Counted from the first letter of the stretch, positions 8,084 to 17,725 are shown. The stretch: DNA of 64,000 nucleotides from Streptococcus equinus (GCF_900104225.1 NZ_FNJK01000002.1:310001-374000); one strand, 5' to 3'. Translations and numbers: made by a program. The notes: a model not told the origin generated them from the sequence alone.

Positions 8084-9461
8084 ATTTCCCAAGACAGAAT
8101 TGAGTGAAGAGTTTTGTGATGAGTTCATCAGGAGCAGCATCACCAGTGATTTCACCGAGAATTTCCCAACAACGGGTTAAATCAATTTGTAGAAGGTCGA
8201 CTGGCATTCCAGCTTCAAGGCCTTCGTTAACAGATTGAAGGCTTTGAACAGCTTTTTCAATCAAAGCAATATGACGAGCGTTTGACAGATATGTGGCATC
8301 CTTTTCAACGATACCAGCATTATCAAAGAAGAGTTGATTGATACGTTCTTCAATCAAATCAATGTTTTGATTTTTAAGCACTGAGATGCGAATGACATCA
8401 TCAGGTAATTGATCAGCTTCAATTTTTTCTGGCAAGTCTGTCTTGTTAAGCAAGATGATGCGGTTACTATTTTTACTTAGTTCAAGAAGTGCACGGTCTT
8501 GATTAGTGAGTGGTTCAGAACTGTTAAGGACAAGAAGAACCAAATCAGCTTCTTCGAGAGCTTTTTTAGAACGTTCCACACCAATTTTTTCAACCACGTC
8601 ATCAGTTTCACGGATACCAGCTGTATCGACCAATTTCAAAGGTACACCTTTGATGTTCACGTATTCTTCAATCACATCACGGGTTGTTCCTTCGATATCT
8701 GTAACGATGGCTTTATCTTCGCGAAGAAGATTGTTCAAAAGACTTGATTTACCAACGTTTGGACGTCCAATGATAGCAGTAGACAAACCTTCACGAAGAA
8801 TTTTACCACGTTTTGCAGTGCGCAAGAGATTTTCCAAAAGTTCTTGGAATTCTTGTGTTTTTTCGCGAATCAATGCTGTTGTCATTTCTTCAACATCATC
8901 GTATTCAGGATAGTCAATGTTTACTTCAACTTGAGCCAATGTATTAAGGATTTCTTGACGCGTATCGTTGATGAGTTTTGACAGTGAACCATCCAGTTGT
9001 TTAACAGCAATATTCATTGCTTTATCAGTTTTGGCACGGATAATATCCATGACAGCTTCAGCTTGTGTTAAATCAACACGGCCATTCAAAAATGCACGTT
9101 TGGTAAATTCACCAGGTTCAGCAAGACGAGCTCCTTGGCGTAAAACCAATTGCAAGATTTCATTAGTGACAGCAACACCACCATGTGTGTTGATTTCAAT
9201 CACATTTTCGCGTGTGAATGTTTTTGGTGCTAGCATAACTGACACCATTACCTCATCAAGAATCTCATCATTATCAGGGTCTACAATGTGACCGTAGTTG
9301 ATAGTGTGAGAGGCAACTTTGCTAAGGTCTTTTCCACGATAAACTTTTTGGGCAATAGCTAATGCATCTGTCCCAGAAAGTCTAACAATACCAATTGCCC
9401 CTTCACCAAGTGGTGTTGAAATCGCAGCAATTGTATCGAATTCCTTTGTTATCATTACCAT
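8082..9461 (-). CDS. mnmE: tRNA modification GTPase MnmE (TrmE)
   Basis: MnmE works with MnmG (GidA) to place the (carboxymethyl)aminomethyl group on the wobble uridine (U34) of several tRNAs. The 459-residue protein shows the N-terminal folate-binding domain ([18 protein letters not shown]), an inserted G domain with [12 protein letters not shown] (P-loop), [17 protein letters not shown] and NKTD, and the C-terminal FCLGK motif with the near-invariant cysteine. The annotated start reads Met-Val-Met; the third codon (9455) is an equally good start and gives the usual [12 protein letters not shown]-terminus. It is transcribed alone, convergent with the upstream genes. Confidence 0.97.
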   Translation of the reverse strand: MVMITKEFDTIAAISTPLGEGAIGIVRLSGTDALAIAQKVYRGKDLSKVASHTINYGHIVDPDNDEILDEVMVSVMLAPKTFTRENVIEINTHGGVAVTNEILQLVLRQGARLAEPGEFTKRAFLNGRVDLTQAEAVMDIIRAKTDKAMNIAVKQLDGSLSKLINDTRQEILNTLAQVEVNIDYPEYDDVEEMTTALIREKTQEFQELLENLLRTAKRGKILREGLSTAIIGRPNVGKSSLLNNLLREDKAIVTDIEGTTRDVIEEYVNIKGVPLKLVDTAGIRETDDVVEKIGVERSKKALEEADLVLLVLNSSEPLTNQDRALLELSKNSNRIILLNKTDLPEKIEADQLPDDVIRISVLKNQNIDLIEERINQLFFDNAGIVEKDATYLSNARHIALIEKAVQSLQSVNEGLEAGMPVDLLQIDLTRCWEILGEITGDAAPDELITKLFTQFCLGK

Positions 9462-9725
9462 TCATTCCTATCTATTTTTGTTACATTTTTTTCAAAATAA
9501 ATCTTATTTAATTGTAACTCAAAAGCCCCTTTCAAGCAACTTAAAGCGATTATTCAAGTAAAGGCAGAAGAAAGATAATTTTTTGATGAATTTTCACAAA
9601 AGAAAAATTGAGAGAAGTTTACATTCTCTAGCAATCAATCCTAGCAAAATTACCCCAAATCATGATATAATAAATAGTTGGAAATAGGTATTTTTTGTTT
9701 TTTATATAAATTAGGTGAGGTTGTT
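9462..9725 (+). promoter_or_regulatory. Intergenic region with the rpiA promoter
   Basis: This AT-rich divergent spacer separates mnmE (minus) from rpiA (plus). A TATAAT -10 with an extended TG lies at 9663-9671, about 55 bases before the rpiA start; no good -35 was seen, which fits an extended -10 promoter. The Shine-Dalgarno of rpiA is GGTGAGG at 9715-9721. Nothing else recognisable was found. Confidence 0.55.
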
Positions 9726-10400
9726 ATGGAAAAACTTAAAAAAATGGCTGGTGTCACAGCTGCCCAGTATGTTAAAGACGGTATGGTCGTTGGACTTGGA
9801 ACTGGTTCAACAGCTTATTTCTTCGTGGAAGAAATTGGCCGTCGTATGAAAGAAGAAGGCCTTAAAGTTGTTGGTGTCACAACTTCAAGTCAAACAACTG
9901 CTCAAGCAGAAGGCCTTGGTATTCCTTTGAAAGCCGTTGATGACATTGATGTTATCGACGTTACTGTTGACGGTGCTGACGAAGTTGATAGCAACTTCAA
10001 TGGTATCAAAGGTGGCGGCGGTGCCCTTCTTATGGAAAAAATCGTTGCAACACCAAGTAAAGAGTATATCTGGGTTGTCGATGAATCTAAATTAGTCGAT
10101 AAACTTGGTGCTTTCAAATTGCCAGTTGAAGTCGTTCAATATGGTGCTGACCGTATTTTCCGTGAATTTGAGAAAAAAGGTTACAAACCATCATACCGCA
10201 TGGCAAACGGCGAACGCTTTGTAACTGATATGAAAAACTATATCATCGACCTTGATCTTGGCGTGATTGAAAATCCAGTTGAACTTGGAAAAGAATTGAA
10301 AGCTATGGTTGGTGTTGTTGAACATGGTCTTTTCAATGGTATGGTTAATAAAGTTATCGTTGCCGGAAAAGATGGCGTTAAAATTTTAGAAGCTAAATAA
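9726..10400 (+). CDS. rpiA: Ribose-5-phosphate isomerase A
   Basis: RpiA interconverts ribose 5-phosphate and ribulose 5-phosphate in the pentose phosphate pathway. Family motifs are clear: [11 protein letters not shown] (phosphate loop), DGADEVD with the catalytic aspartates, and [11 protein letters not shown]. The start was set at ATG 9726 (224 residues) because it follows GGTGAGG and gives the usual N-terminus [16 protein letters not shown]; the open frame extends 16 codons upstream, but those overlap the untranslated leader. It heads a nucleoside and pentose salvage run in which DeoB also produces ribose 5-phosphate. Confidence 0.96.
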   Translation: MEKLKKMAGVTAAQYVKDGMVVGLGTGSTAYFFVEEIGRRMKEEGLKVVGVTTSSQTTAQAEGLGIPLKAVDDIDVIDVTVDGADEVDSNFNGIKGGGGALLMEKIVATPSKEYIWVVDESKLVDKLGAFKLPVEVVQYGADRIFREFEKKGYKPSYRMANGERFVTDMKNYIIDLDLGVIENPVELGKELKAMVGVVEHGLFNGMVNKVIVAGKDGVKILEAK

Positions 10401-10548
10401 GAAAGTTTACAGGAGATGTTTTGACTGATTTATAGCCGATAGTCTCCTGTTTGTCTGTTATCAAAATTATTATTTCTAATTATTCTTGCTATGCATATGA
10501 TTAGGAGGTTTTGGGTGCTAACCGTAACCACCCTAGATTAGGAAAAAT
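10401..10548 (+). promoter_or_regulatory. rpiA-deoB spacer with two hairpins
   Basis: A perfect 8-bp inverted repeat ACAGGAGA / TCTCCTGT (10409-10416 with 10443-10450) encloses a 26-base loop and is followed by TTGTCTGTT, a weak terminator at best. Nearer deoB, GGGTG (10513-10517) and CACCC (10529-10533) form a second small hairpin that sits between a GGAGG and the AGGA used by deoB. Both could be leader structures; function is unknown. Confidence 0.4.
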
Positions 10549-11760
10549 ATGTCAACATTTAATCGTATTCACCTTGTGGTGTTAGATTCAGTTGGTATCG
10601 GTGCTGCACCAGATGCTAACAACTTTGTCAATGCTGGTGTGCCAGATGGTGCTTCAGATACACTTGGTCACATTTCAAAAACCGTTGGACTTAATGTTCC
10701 AAACATGGCTAAAGTTGGACTTGGAAACATTCCTCGTGAAACACCACTGAAAACAGTGCCACAAGAAGCACAACCAACTGGATATGCGACTAAACTTGAA
10801 GAAGTGTCACTTGGTAAAGATACAATGACTGGACACTGGGAAATCATGGGACTTAACATTACAGAACCATTTGATACGTTCCTAGGTGGATTCCCAGAAG
10901 AAATCCTGACTAAGATTGAAGAATTTTCAGGACGTAAAGTCATTCGTGAAGCTAATAAGCCATATTCAGGAACAGCAGTTATTGATGATTTTGGACCACG
11001 TCAAATGGAAACAGGTGAGTTAATCATCTATACATCAGCTGACCCTGTTCTTCAAATTGCTGCACACGAAGATGTTATTCCAGTTGAAGAACTTTACAAA
11101 ATCTGTGAATTCGCGCGTTCAATCACACTAGAACGTCCAGCACTTCTTGGTCGTATCATTGCGCGTCCATACGTTGGAGAACCTGGAAACTTCACACGTA
11201 CAGCTAACCGTCGTGACTACGCATTGTCACCATTTGGACCAACTGTTTTGAATAAATTGGCTGATGCTGGTATTTCAACTTACGGTGTTGGTAAAATCAA
11301 TGATATCTTTAATGGCTCAGGTATCACAAATGATATGGGACATAACAAATCAAACATGCATGGTGTTGATACATTGATCAAGACAATGCAACTTCCTGAA
11401 TTCACTAAAGGTTTGTCATTTACAAACTTGGTAGATTTTGATGCCATGTATGGTCATCGTCGTAACGCTCAAGGTTACCGTGATTGCTTGGAAGATTTCG
11501 ATAAACGCATGCCTGAAATCTTAGAAAACATGAAAGAAGATGACCTTCTATTGATTACTGCTGACCACGGTAATGACCCAACTTACACAGGTACAGACCA
11601 CACACGTGAATACATCCCATTGTTGGCTTATAGCCCAGCCTTCAAAGGTAATGGTGTCTTGCCAGTCGGACACTTCGCTGATATCTCAGCAACAATCGCC
11701 GAAAACTTTGGCGTTGAAAAAGCAATGATTGGTCAATCATTCTTAGATAAATTAGTATAA
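10549..11760 (+). CDS. deoB: Phosphopentomutase DeoB
   Basis: DeoB converts (deoxy)ribose 1-phosphate, released by purine nucleoside phosphorylases, to the 5-phosphate. The 403-residue protein belongs to the alkaline-phosphatase superfamily: the N-terminal [11 protein letters not shown] metal site, the [11 protein letters not shown] motif carrying the phosphorylated threonine, and the C-terminal [21 protein letters not shown] metal site are all present. It is followed after 10 bases by punA and two genes later by deoD, so product and substrate enzymes are co-expressed. Codon use is strongly biased, suggesting good expression. Confidence 0.97.
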   Translation: MSTFNRIHLVVLDSVGIGAAPDANNFVNAGVPDGASDTLGHISKTVGLNVPNMAKVGLGNIPRETPLKTVPQEAQPTGYATKLEEVSLGKDTMTGHWEIMGLNITEPFDTFLGGFPEEILTKIEEFSGRKVIREANKPYSGTAVIDDFGPRQMETGELIIYTSADPVLQIAAHEDVIPVEELYKICEFARSITLERPALLGRIIARPYVGEPGNFTRTANRRDYALSPFGPTVLNKLADAGISTYGVGKINDIFNGSGITNDMGHNKSNMHGVDTLIKTMQLPEFTKGLSFTNLVDFDAMYGHRRNAQGYRDCLEDFDKRMPEILENMKEDDLLLITADHGNDPTYTGTDHTREYIPLLAYSPAFKGNGVLPVGHFADISATIAENFGVEKAMIGQSFLDKLV

Positions 11761-11770
11761 GAGGTAATAC

Positions 11771-12583
11771 ATGTCTACAATTATTGAAAAAATTGAAGAA
11801 GCACGTCAGTTTTTAGTCTCACAAGCTTGTGATGCTCCAGAATTCGGACTTATCCTAGGTTCAGGTCTTGGTGAACTTGCCGAAGAAATCGAAAATGCAG
11901 TTGTCATCCCTTACGAAAAAATTCCAAACTGGGGTAAATCAACAGTAGCAGGTCACGCAGGTCAATTGGTTTATGGTGATCTTGGTGGTCACAAAGTCCT
12001 TGCTCTTCAAGGGCGTTTCCACTTCTACGAAGGTAACCCAATGGAATTGGTAACTTTCCCAGTGCGCGTGATGAAAGCCCTTGGTTGTAAAGGCCTTATC
12101 GTAACAAATGCTGCTGGTGGTATCGGCTTTGGTCCTGGTACTTTGATGGCTATCTCAGACCACATCAACATGACAGGTCAAAACCCATTGATTGGTGCTA
12201 ACCTTGATGACTTCGGACCACGTTTCCCTGATATGTCAGATGCTTATACAGCAGACTACCGTGCCATTGCCCACAAAGTTGCTGAAAAAATCGGTATCAA
12301 ACTTGACGAAGGGGTTTACCTTGGTGTGTCAGGTCCTTGTTATGAAACACCTGCAGAAATCCGCGCTTTCCAAACACTTGGTGCAGACGCAGTTGGTATG
12401 TCAACAGTTCCAGAAGTTATCGTTGCTGCTCACTCAGGTTTGAAAGTTTTGGGAATTTCTGCAATCACAAACCACGCCGCTGGTTTCCAAAGCTCACTTA
12501 ACCACGAAGAAGTCGTAGCAGTGACTCAACAAATCAAAGAAGATTTCAAAACACTTGTTAAAGCTGTTTTGGCAGAACTTTAA
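11771..12583 (+). CDS. punA: Purine-nucleoside phosphorylase (PunA type)
   Basis: This is a trimeric-type purine nucleoside phosphorylase (270 residues) splitting guanosine or inosine with phosphate into base and ribose 1-phosphate. The motifs LGSGLGELAEEIE, GRFHFYEG, TNAAGGI, GPCYETPAEIRA and GMSTVPEVIVA match the PNP_MTAP / PunA family. It lies 10 bases after deoB behind GAGGTAA. A second, hexameric-type phosphorylase (deoD) follows at 14558, so this operon encodes both structural classes of the enzyme. Confidence 0.95.
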   Translation: MSTIIEKIEEARQFLVSQACDAPEFGLILGSGLGELAEEIENAVVIPYEKIPNWGKSTVAGHAGQLVYGDLGGHKVLALQGRFHFYEGNPMELVTFPVRVMKALGCKGLIVTNAAGGIGFGPGTLMAISDHINMTGQNPLIGANLDDFGPRFPDMSDAYTADYRAIAHKVAEKIGIKLDEGVYLGVSGPCYETPAEIRAFQTLGADAVGMSTVPEVIVAAHSGLKVLGISAITNHAAGFQSSLNHEEVVAVTQQIKEDFKTLVKAVLAEL

Positions 12584-12620
12584 TTTACAATCTTTAGTCT
12601 TTGGATAAAAGGAGTGTGCT

Positions 12621-13325
12621 GTGCGAGTTCATTTTGTTATTCACGAAGCTTTTGAAGCACCTGGAGCTTATTACGATTGGGCGATTAAGCGAGGTCATGA
12701 GGTTAGCCTAACAAAGCTTTATCAAGGAGAGAAGTTACCAGTTGACAGCTCTAAAATTGATTTACTCATAGTTATGGGGGGACCGCAGAGCCCTCGTACG
12801 ACAGTAGAAGAATGCCCGCATTTTGATGCTCAAGCTGAAATGGCTTTGATTAAAGATGCTATCGCACATGATAAACGCATCATTGGTGTTTGTCTTGGCG
12901 CACAGTTACTGGGTGTAGCTTATGGCGCACCAGTTGAACATAGTCCTGAAAAGGAGATCGGAAATTTTCCGATTTCCTTGACTCAGGCTGGTAAAACTGA
13001 TAAACGTTTGACATATTTTGGTAAAACGGTGACTGTTGGTCATTGGCACGGTGATATGCCAGGCATGACAGAAGGGGCGCAAATTCTTGCCGCTAGTCAA
13101 GGTTGCCCACGACAAATCATCAAGTATAGTGACAAGCATTACGCTTTTCAATGTCATTTGGAATTTTCAAAAGACATGGTTCAGGATTTACTGGCTCAAG
13201 AAGTTGATTATGATGAACAAGTTGCCACACACCCTTATATCCAGACAAAACAAGAAATTTTAACTTATGATTATTCTCAGATGAATCATTTGTTAGAACA
13301 ATTTTTAGATGCTTATACAAAATAA
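12621..13325 (+). CDS. Class I glutamine amidotransferase-like protein
   Basis: This 234-residue, single-domain protein resembles the amidotransferase half of GMP synthase. The nucleophile elbow GVCLGAQLLG contains Cys91, and the catalytic His-Glu pair is in FQCHLEFSKDM; an oxyanion-type VMGGPQSPRT loop is also present. No synthase domain is attached, so the acceptor of the ammonia, or an alternative hydrolase role, is unknown. Start is GTG 12621 behind AAAGGAG. The 3' end overlaps the next gene by 17 bases. Confidence 0.82.
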   Translation: MRVHFVIHEAFEAPGAYYDWAIKRGHEVSLTKLYQGEKLPVDSSKIDLLIVMGGPQSPRTTVEECPHFDAQAEMALIKDAIAHDKRIIGVCLGAQLLGVAYGAPVEHSPEKEIGNFPISLTQAGKTDKRLTYFGKTVTVGHWHGDMPGMTEGAQILAASQGCPRQIIKYSDKHYAFQCHLEFSKDMVQDLLAQEVDYDEQVATHPYIQTKQEILTYDYSQMNHLLEQFLDAYTK

Positions 13326-14601
13326 TCGATTTCAAAATTTCAGCTATTGTTTACGTTTTGGAGTAGTTTTACTGGCAACTAGTCTGGTGGCTGGTTTAGG
13401 TGGTATCTTACTTCATGAATTTTTAGAAATGGTCGAGAAAATTGTGTTGGGACACGGCGAAGAGGAAAAAATGCTAGCTATTTCCCAAAGACAATTCTTG
13501 ATGATTGTGATTGCAGGGATAATTTCTACACTTATCTGGTATGTGCTTCAACGAAAAAATCGTCGTCTTATCTCAGTTAAATCTCAGATGAAGGCTGATA
13601 ATCCTTGCTCTGAACGCCCTGCGTTGGGAATTCATTTGATGAATATCTTCTTGCAGGTTGCCTCAGTGGGAGCGGGATCTCCGATTGGAAAAGAAGGAGC
13701 GCCACGAGAACTTGGCGCACTTGGTGCTGGTCGTATTTCTGATTCTTTGCATCTGAGTTTATCAGACCGCCGCCTTGCCATTGCTTGTGGGGCCTCAGCT
13801 GGTCTCTCAGCAGTTTATCAAGTACCAATTGCTAGCATCTTTTTTGCTTTTGAGACTTTAGGTGTTGGGCTCTCATTGATGAATGTTATGGCTGTGTCTC
13901 TGACAAGTATTTTTGCTAGCCTTATCGCAGGGCTCGTTATATCGGATGCACCCCTTTATCATGGTGGTCAAGTTTCACTTAATCTTGCCACTTGTCTGTT
14001 AGCCGTCTTGGTGGCAGTACTTGTCACGCCACTTGCAGAAGGTTTTCGACGTCTGACGCAAAAAGCACAAGTTAAAAAAGAGACTCATGAGGCTATCTTG
14101 TGGAAGTTGCCCTTGACTTTCTTGCTTTTAGCTAGTTTTGCCCTTTATTTTCCAGAGATTTTGGGAAATGGCGGAGCTTTGGCACAAGCTGCTTTTGATG
14201 GTATGGCTGTGTCCTATGCCATTTCTATTCTTGTCATCAAAGCTTGTTTCGTTTTGCTGACGCTAAAAAATGGTGCTTACGGTGGTACCTTGACCCCGTC
14301 ATTTTCAATGGGGGCGGTATTAGGATTCTTGTTTGCAGCGCTTTGTCAGTTAGCTTTTCCAGATATTTCGATGAACTCAGCCATGTTAATTGGGTCAAGT
14401 GTTTTCTTGGCCATTACTATGAATGCCCCTTTGACAGCAGTTGGACTAGTTGTCTCATTTACAGGGCAAAATTTACAAGCTTTGCCAGTTTTACTCATTG
14501 CGGTAGCGGTAGCTGTTTGTATAAATAATATTTTTAAACGTATTGAAAGGAATTTTTATGTCAATCCATATCGAAGCCAAACAAGGCGAAATCGCAGATA
14601 A
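13309..14601 (+). CDS. Voltage-gated chloride channel (ClC) family protein
   Basis: The 430-residue integral membrane protein has about 10-12 helices. ClC signatures are visible: [16 protein letters not shown] (GxGxPxGxEGP-like selectivity-filter motif, with Ala replacing Pro after the Gly) and [18 protein letters not shown] in the second half. ClC proteins move chloride or exchange it with protons. The open frame starts inside the amidotransferase gene; no classical Shine-Dalgarno precedes ATG 13309, so translation may be coupled. The C-terminal 44 bases overlap the start of deoD. Its presence in a nucleoside operon is unexplained. Confidence 0.85.
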   Translation: MLIQNNRFQNFSYCLRFGVVLLATSLVAGLGGILLHEFLEMVEKIVLGHGEEEKMLAISQRQFLMIVIAGIISTLIWYVLQRKNRRLISVKSQMKADNPCSERPALGIHLMNIFLQVASVGAGSPIGKEGAPRELGALGAGRISDSLHLSLSDRRLAIACGASAGLSAVYQVPIASIFFAFETLGVGLSLMNVMAVSLTSIFASLIAGLVISDAPLYHGGQVSLNLATCLLAVLVAVLVTPLAEGFRRLTQKAQVKKETHEAILWKLPLTFLLLASFALYFPEILGNGGALAQAAFDGMAVSYAISILVIKACFVLLTLKNGAYGGTLTPSFSMGAVLGFLFAALCQLAFPDISMNSAMLIGSSVFLAITMNAPLTAVGLVVSFTGQNLQALPVLLIAVAVAVCINNIFKRIERNFYVNPYRSQTRRNRR

Positions 14602-15265
14602 AATCTTACTTCCAGGAGATCCTCTCCGTGCAAAATTCATCGCAGAAAACTTCTTAGAAGATGCCGTCTGCTTTAATAATGTTCGTGGTATGCTTGGTTT
14701 TACAGGAACTTACAAAGGTCATCGTGTCAGCGTTATGGGAACAGGTATGGGTATGCCATCAATCTCAATTTACGCGACTGAATTAATCCAATCATACGGT
14801 GTTAAAAAATTAATCCGTGTTGGAACAGCAGGTTCACTTAACAAAGACGTTCACGTGCGTGAACTTGTTTTGGCACAAGCTGCTGCAACAACTTCAAGCA
14901 TGATTAAAAACGAATGGCCACAATACGATTTCCCACAAATCGCTGATTTCACTTTGCTTGATAAAGCATATCACATTGCACAAGACCTTGGCATGACAAC
15001 TCACGTGGGTAGTGTCTTGTCAGTTGATGCTTTTTACTCAGACTTTGCTGCAAACAACGTCAAACTTGGTCAACTTGGTGTTAAAGCTGTTGAGATGGAA
15101 GCTGCTGCTCTTTACTATCTCGCTGCAAAACACGGTGTTCAAGCGCTTGGTATCATGACAATCTCTGATAGCCTTGTTGCTGACGAAGACACAACGGCTC
15201 AAGAACGTCAAACAACTTTCACTGACATGATGAAAGTTGGTCTTGAGACTCTTATTGCTGATTAA
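14558..15265 (+). CDS. deoD: Purine-nucleoside phosphorylase DeoD
   Basis: DeoD is the hexameric, low-molecular-weight purine nucleoside phosphorylase with broad 6-oxo and 6-amino purine specificity. The protein (235 residues) shows [36 protein letters not shown] (ribose contacts) and the catalytic Asp in TISDSLV. The start is ATG 14558 behind GAAAGGAA; the in-frame ATG 14543 lacks a Shine-Dalgarno. The gene begins within the ClC gene and its stop TAATG overlaps the next start by one base, so at least deoB through the HEPN-like gene form one operon. Confidence 0.96.
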   Translation: MSIHIEAKQGEIADKILLPGDPLRAKFIAENFLEDAVCFNNVRGMLGFTGTYKGHRVSVMGTGMGMPSISIYATELIQSYGVKKLIRVGTAGSLNKDVHVRELVLAQAAATTSSMIKNEWPQYDFPQIADFTLLDKAYHIAQDLGMTTHVGSVLSVDAFYSDFAANNVKLGQLGVKAVEMEAAALYYLAAKHGVQALGIMTISDSLVADEDTTAQERQTTFTDMMKVGLETLIAD

Positions 15266-16035
15266 TGCAGGAGATTTACGAGACAATAGGCATCCTTTTG
15301 GATGTCTATGCTTATAACCACGCTTGGAAAATAGCAGAGCAGCAAGTGGATTTTCCAACGCAAAGTCGCTACCTTTTGGAAATGTTAAAAGAGCGTCGTG
15401 AACTAAATGTTGATTTTGTTTTTGCCCACCAGGCTGAAAATCGAGCCATTTTACGTCATCATGACTTTGATTTGATTATGAACCATCGTCGTGAAGAGCA
15501 GCTGGCTAATTACATCATGGACTTAGAGGCTAAGGTCAGAGATGGTAACATTATTGATTTTGTGCGCTCAGTTAGCCCAATTCTTTACCGCCTTTTTTAT
15601 CGCTTAGCTAAACGTGAAATCCCAAATCTTGAAGATTTTATCCATGATGCTAAAAACGATCAGTATGACACATGGCTTTTTGCAGAAATGAAGCAGAGCG
15701 ATTATGCTATTTTTCACAAATACCTAACCACTCGCCGTGATGCAAAGGTAACGTCTCGTAGTTTAGCGGAGCTTTTACAATACAGTCAGCTTCCAGAGCA
15801 TATTAAAGAGTTGATTGTAGAACTCCGTCAATTTGAAAAGTCAGTCAGAAATCCCTTAGCTCACCTTATCAAACCTTTTGATGAAGAAGAGTTACACCGA
15901 ACAACAAATTTCTCATCGCAAGCCTTCTTAGACAAAATCATTGACTTAGCTATTTATGCTGGTGTCAAATATGATAAAGAAAATTTCTATTTTGATAGCG
16001 TTAATGAGATGATCAAAGAAGAACTGAAGGATTGA
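15265..16035 (+). CDS. Uncharacterised protein with a HEPN-type RNase motif
   Basis: The protein has 256 residues and appears soluble and mostly helical. Near the C-terminus, EKSVRNPLAHLIKPF contains R-N-x-x-x-H (Arg195, His200), the R-x4-H signature of HEPN ribonucleases, as in Csm6/Csx1 and HEPN toxins. No CARF, CRISPR or MNT partner is nearby. It overlaps the deoD stop by one base (TAATG), so it is translationally coupled to purine salvage. What is seen is the motif and the helical context; an RNase activity is inference, and the arrangement could also be a nucleotide-sensing domain. The product is followed by a strong terminator. Confidence 0.55.
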   Translation: MQEIYETIGILLDVYAYNHAWKIAEQQVDFPTQSRYLLEMLKERRELNVDFVFAHQAENRAILRHHDFDLIMNHRREEQLANYIMDLEAKVRDGNIIDFVRSVSPILYRLFYRLAKREIPNLEDFIHDAKNDQYDTWLFAEMKQSDYAIFHKYLTTRRDAKVTSRSLAELLQYSQLPEHIKELIVELRQFEKSVRNPLAHLIKPFDEEELHRTTNFSSQAFLDKIIDLAIYAGVKYDKENFYFDSVNEMIKEELKD

Positions 16036-16070
16036 AAAATACCACTTGGAAATTTTCCAAGTGGTATTTT
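16036..16070 (+). terminator. Terminator of the deoB-deoD operon
   Basis: AAAATACCACTTGGA and its perfect complement TCCAAGTGGTATTTT form a 15-bp stem directly after the stop codon. The T-run is short (four), but the stem is strong. Confidence 0.75.
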
Positions 16071-16134
16071 GGTTATTTGGAACGAAAAGATGCCAAAAAG
16101 CTCACATCATACCATAAAAAATGATAAATAAGTG

Positions 16135-16162
16135 TTTCCAACGGAAAAAAATGTGCTATAAT
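16135..16162 (+). promoter_or_regulatory. Promoter of the DinJ-like antitoxin gene
   Basis: TTTCCA and a perfect TATAAT (16157-16162) are 16 bases apart, with an extended TG one base upstream of the -10. The gene starts about 37 bases downstream after AGAGG. Confidence 0.5.
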
Positions 16163-16332
16163 ACAATTATCAGAATATTCAGAAAAGAGGTAGACGGTAT
16201 GTCATTAATCAAAATCGACATCGATGATGAGCTAAGAAATGAAGCTTCAAAAATCTACCGAGAACTAGGTCTTGATATGTCGACAGCTATTCGTTTATTT
16301 CTGGTTCAAAGTGTGATAACAAAGGGGCTTCC

Positions 16333-16381
16333 ATTTCCGATTAGACTTGAAAGAATATCACTTTCAAGTCTAATCGGAAAT
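16333..16381. repeat. Perfect 21-bp fold-back inverted repeat
   Basis: Two 21-base arms (16333-16353 and 16361-16381) are exact reverse complements separated by AATATCA. The left arm is native antitoxin coding sequence; the right arm looks like its inverted copy. No T-run follows, so it is not a normal terminator. Confidence 0.85.
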
Positions 16382-16419
16382 AGCAGAACTGGAAGATTAA
16401 CTTTTCATAATATCTTATC

Positions 16420-16455
16420 AAAAACGCCAATGATTATAAAATCATTGGCGTTTTT
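16420..16455. terminator. Bidirectional terminator between antitoxin relic and cpsY
   Basis: AAAAACGCCAATGAT pairs perfectly with ATCATTGGCGTTTTT. Five A and five T residues flank the stem, so it can end both the plus-strand transcript and the minus-strand cpsY transcript. Confidence 0.85.
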
Positions 16456-16463
16456 ACATACTC

Positions 16464-17366
16464 TTAAAAGGTTGTTTCTTCCAAAAGATAGTCAATGAAA
16501 CGTTCGCCCATTTTAGAAAGGTTAGCTTTTTCGTGGCGAATGTAGACAATATCAATCATATCTTCAACATCAAGTGGAATAGATACAATATCATCTCCGT
16601 TTAAGTTGCTGTTTAAGATACCAGTCGCAATGGTATAACCATCAAGACCAATTAAAAGATTGAACAGTGTAGCACGGTCACTGACGACGATTGATTTTTT
16701 GTGCGGAATTTGAGATAAAATTTCTTCAGAGAAGTAGAATGAGTTGTGAATTCCTTGATCGTAGCTTAGGTAAGGGAAATCTTCAAGATCTTCCATGGTC
16801 ACGAGTTTTTTCTCAGCTAACGGGTTGTTTTTGCTGACAAAAATGTGTGGTCGTGTCTTAAAAAGGCTTGTATAAGTCAAGTGATTGTCATCAAACATCT
16901 TGGTCAAGACGTCACGGTTGTAACTGTTTAGGAAAAGTACCCCGATTTCTGATCGGAAGTTTTTGACGTCATCGATAATTTCATATGTTCGGGTTTCACG
17001 AAGAAAGAGCTCATAACGTGACATATCTGTGCCTTTTAACAAAGAAACAAAGGCATTAACCACGAAAGCATAGTGTTGCGCTGAGACACTAAAGAGTTCA
17101 CGGTTGGTATTTTTACTCTTGTAGCGTTCCTCGAGAAGTGCTGTCTGTTCAAGGATTTGACGCGCATATGAAAGAAATTCAACCCCATCTTTGGTTAAGG
17201 TAATTCCCTTAGGATTTCGAATAAAAATCTCGATTCCCATCTCACGTTCCAAGTCACGAACAGCGTTTGATAAACTTGGTTGTGTAATGAAAAGTTGCTT
17301 GGCAGCCTCGTTCATACTGCCGGTTTCCACGATTTTGACGATGTAATGTAATTGTTGTATTCTCAT
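16464..17366 (-). CDS. cpsY: LysR-family regulator CpsY
   Basis: The 300-residue LysR-type regulator has an N-terminal winged helix-turn-helix (residues 1-60, SMNEAAKQLFITQPSLSNAVRDLE) and a C-terminal effector-binding domain. Position is diagnostic: in streptococci such as S. agalactiae, cpsY is divergent from the first capsule gene. Known CpsY/MetR-like proteins control methionine-linked or cell-wall stress genes, so control of the neighbouring polysaccharide genes is possible but not shown by sequence. Here it faces the relic ORF and wchA of cluster 1, not cpsA, which lies 12 kb away. Confidence 0.88.
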   Translation of the reverse strand: MRIQQLHYIVKIVETGSMNEAAKQLFITQPSLSNAVRDLEREMGIEIFIRNPKGITLTKDGVEFLSYARQILEQTALLEERYKSKNTNRELFSVSAQHYAFVVNAFVSLLKGTDMSRYELFLRETRTYEIIDDVKNFRSEIGVLFLNSYNRDVLTKMFDDNHLTYTSLFKTRPHIFVSKNNPLAEKKLVTMEDLEDFPYLSYDQGIHNSFYFSEEILSQIPHKKSIVVSDRATLFNLLIGLDGYTIATGILNSNLNGDDIVSIPLDVEDMIDIVYIRHEKANLSKMGERFIDYLLEETTF

Positions 17367-17725
17367 AGCTTTAGTTTAGCTTAAAATTGCAAATCCCGCA
17401 AGTAGTCAGAATCTTTAGAATATGTAAGCGTTAAAAGAACGAACAATGAAAATCTGAAAAAAATATGAAAAAACTGTAACCGTTTTGTAACATTTCTACC
17501 TAAGGAAAATTATGTTTTCAGAAAACGACACCAACCTAGTAAAAATAAGGATTTTTATCCAAAAATCAATATTAAAAATTCAAAAAATTAAAGATTTGAA
17601 AAATTATTTCAATGATGCTAGAATATAAATCATCGCGAATGCAGTATTTCTGTGGGAGGAAATATCACATGGCATTCGAACTCAGTAAAAATTCATAATA
17701 ATAGACAGATTGGGATGGAGAATTT
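17367..17725. promoter_or_regulatory. cpsY / polysaccharide cluster 1 divergent region
   Basis: This 359-base AT-rich spacer carries the cluster 1 promoter, TTGAAA (17596-17601), 17 bases, TAGAAT (17619-17624), with an extended TG. The predicted leader starts near 17631 and folds at once: CGAATGC (17636-17642) pairs with GCATTCG (17672-17678), and inside it TATTTC pairs with GAAATA. The terminal loop displays GGGAGG, a Shine-Dalgarno-like sequence. Operator sites for CpsY are expected here but none was identified with confidence. Confidence 0.6.
17636..17678 (+). promoter_or_regulatory. Leader hairpin of polysaccharide cluster 1
   Basis: A two-tier stem-loop: an outer 7-bp stem CGAATGC/GCATTCG and an inner 6-bp stem TATTTC/GAAATA around a loop with GGGAGG. 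It lies within about 10 bases of the predicted transcription start and 48 bases before the first ORF. There is no T-run, so it is more likely a 5'-UTR control or stability structure than a terminator. Confidence 0.45.

Larger units (their letters stand above)
16199..16498 (+). pseudogene. RelB/DinJ-family antitoxin, truncated and recoded
   Basis: The first 50 or so residues (MSLIKIDIDDELRNEASKIY... up to KGLPFPIRLE) are a typical RelB/DinJ ribbon-helix-helix antitoxin N-terminus. At that point the coding sequence runs into a perfect 21-bp inverted repeat (16333-16381); the remaining codons up to 16498 are an unrelated read-through that crosses a terminator and the 3' end of cpsY. The toxin-binding C-terminus and any YafQ/RelE toxin gene are missing. 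The DNA-binding domain is intact, so the remnant could still act as a solitary repressor; otherwise it is a decayed module. Confidence 0.7.

Noticed and set aside
8506-8913. Plus-strand ORFs inside mnmE
   Set aside because: They mirror a highly conserved GTPase coding sequence in another frame and have no ribosome sites.
15265-16035. Calling the HEPN-motif protein Csm6
   Set aside because: No CARF domain, repeat array or cas gene is visible in the window; only the R-x4-H motif is shared.
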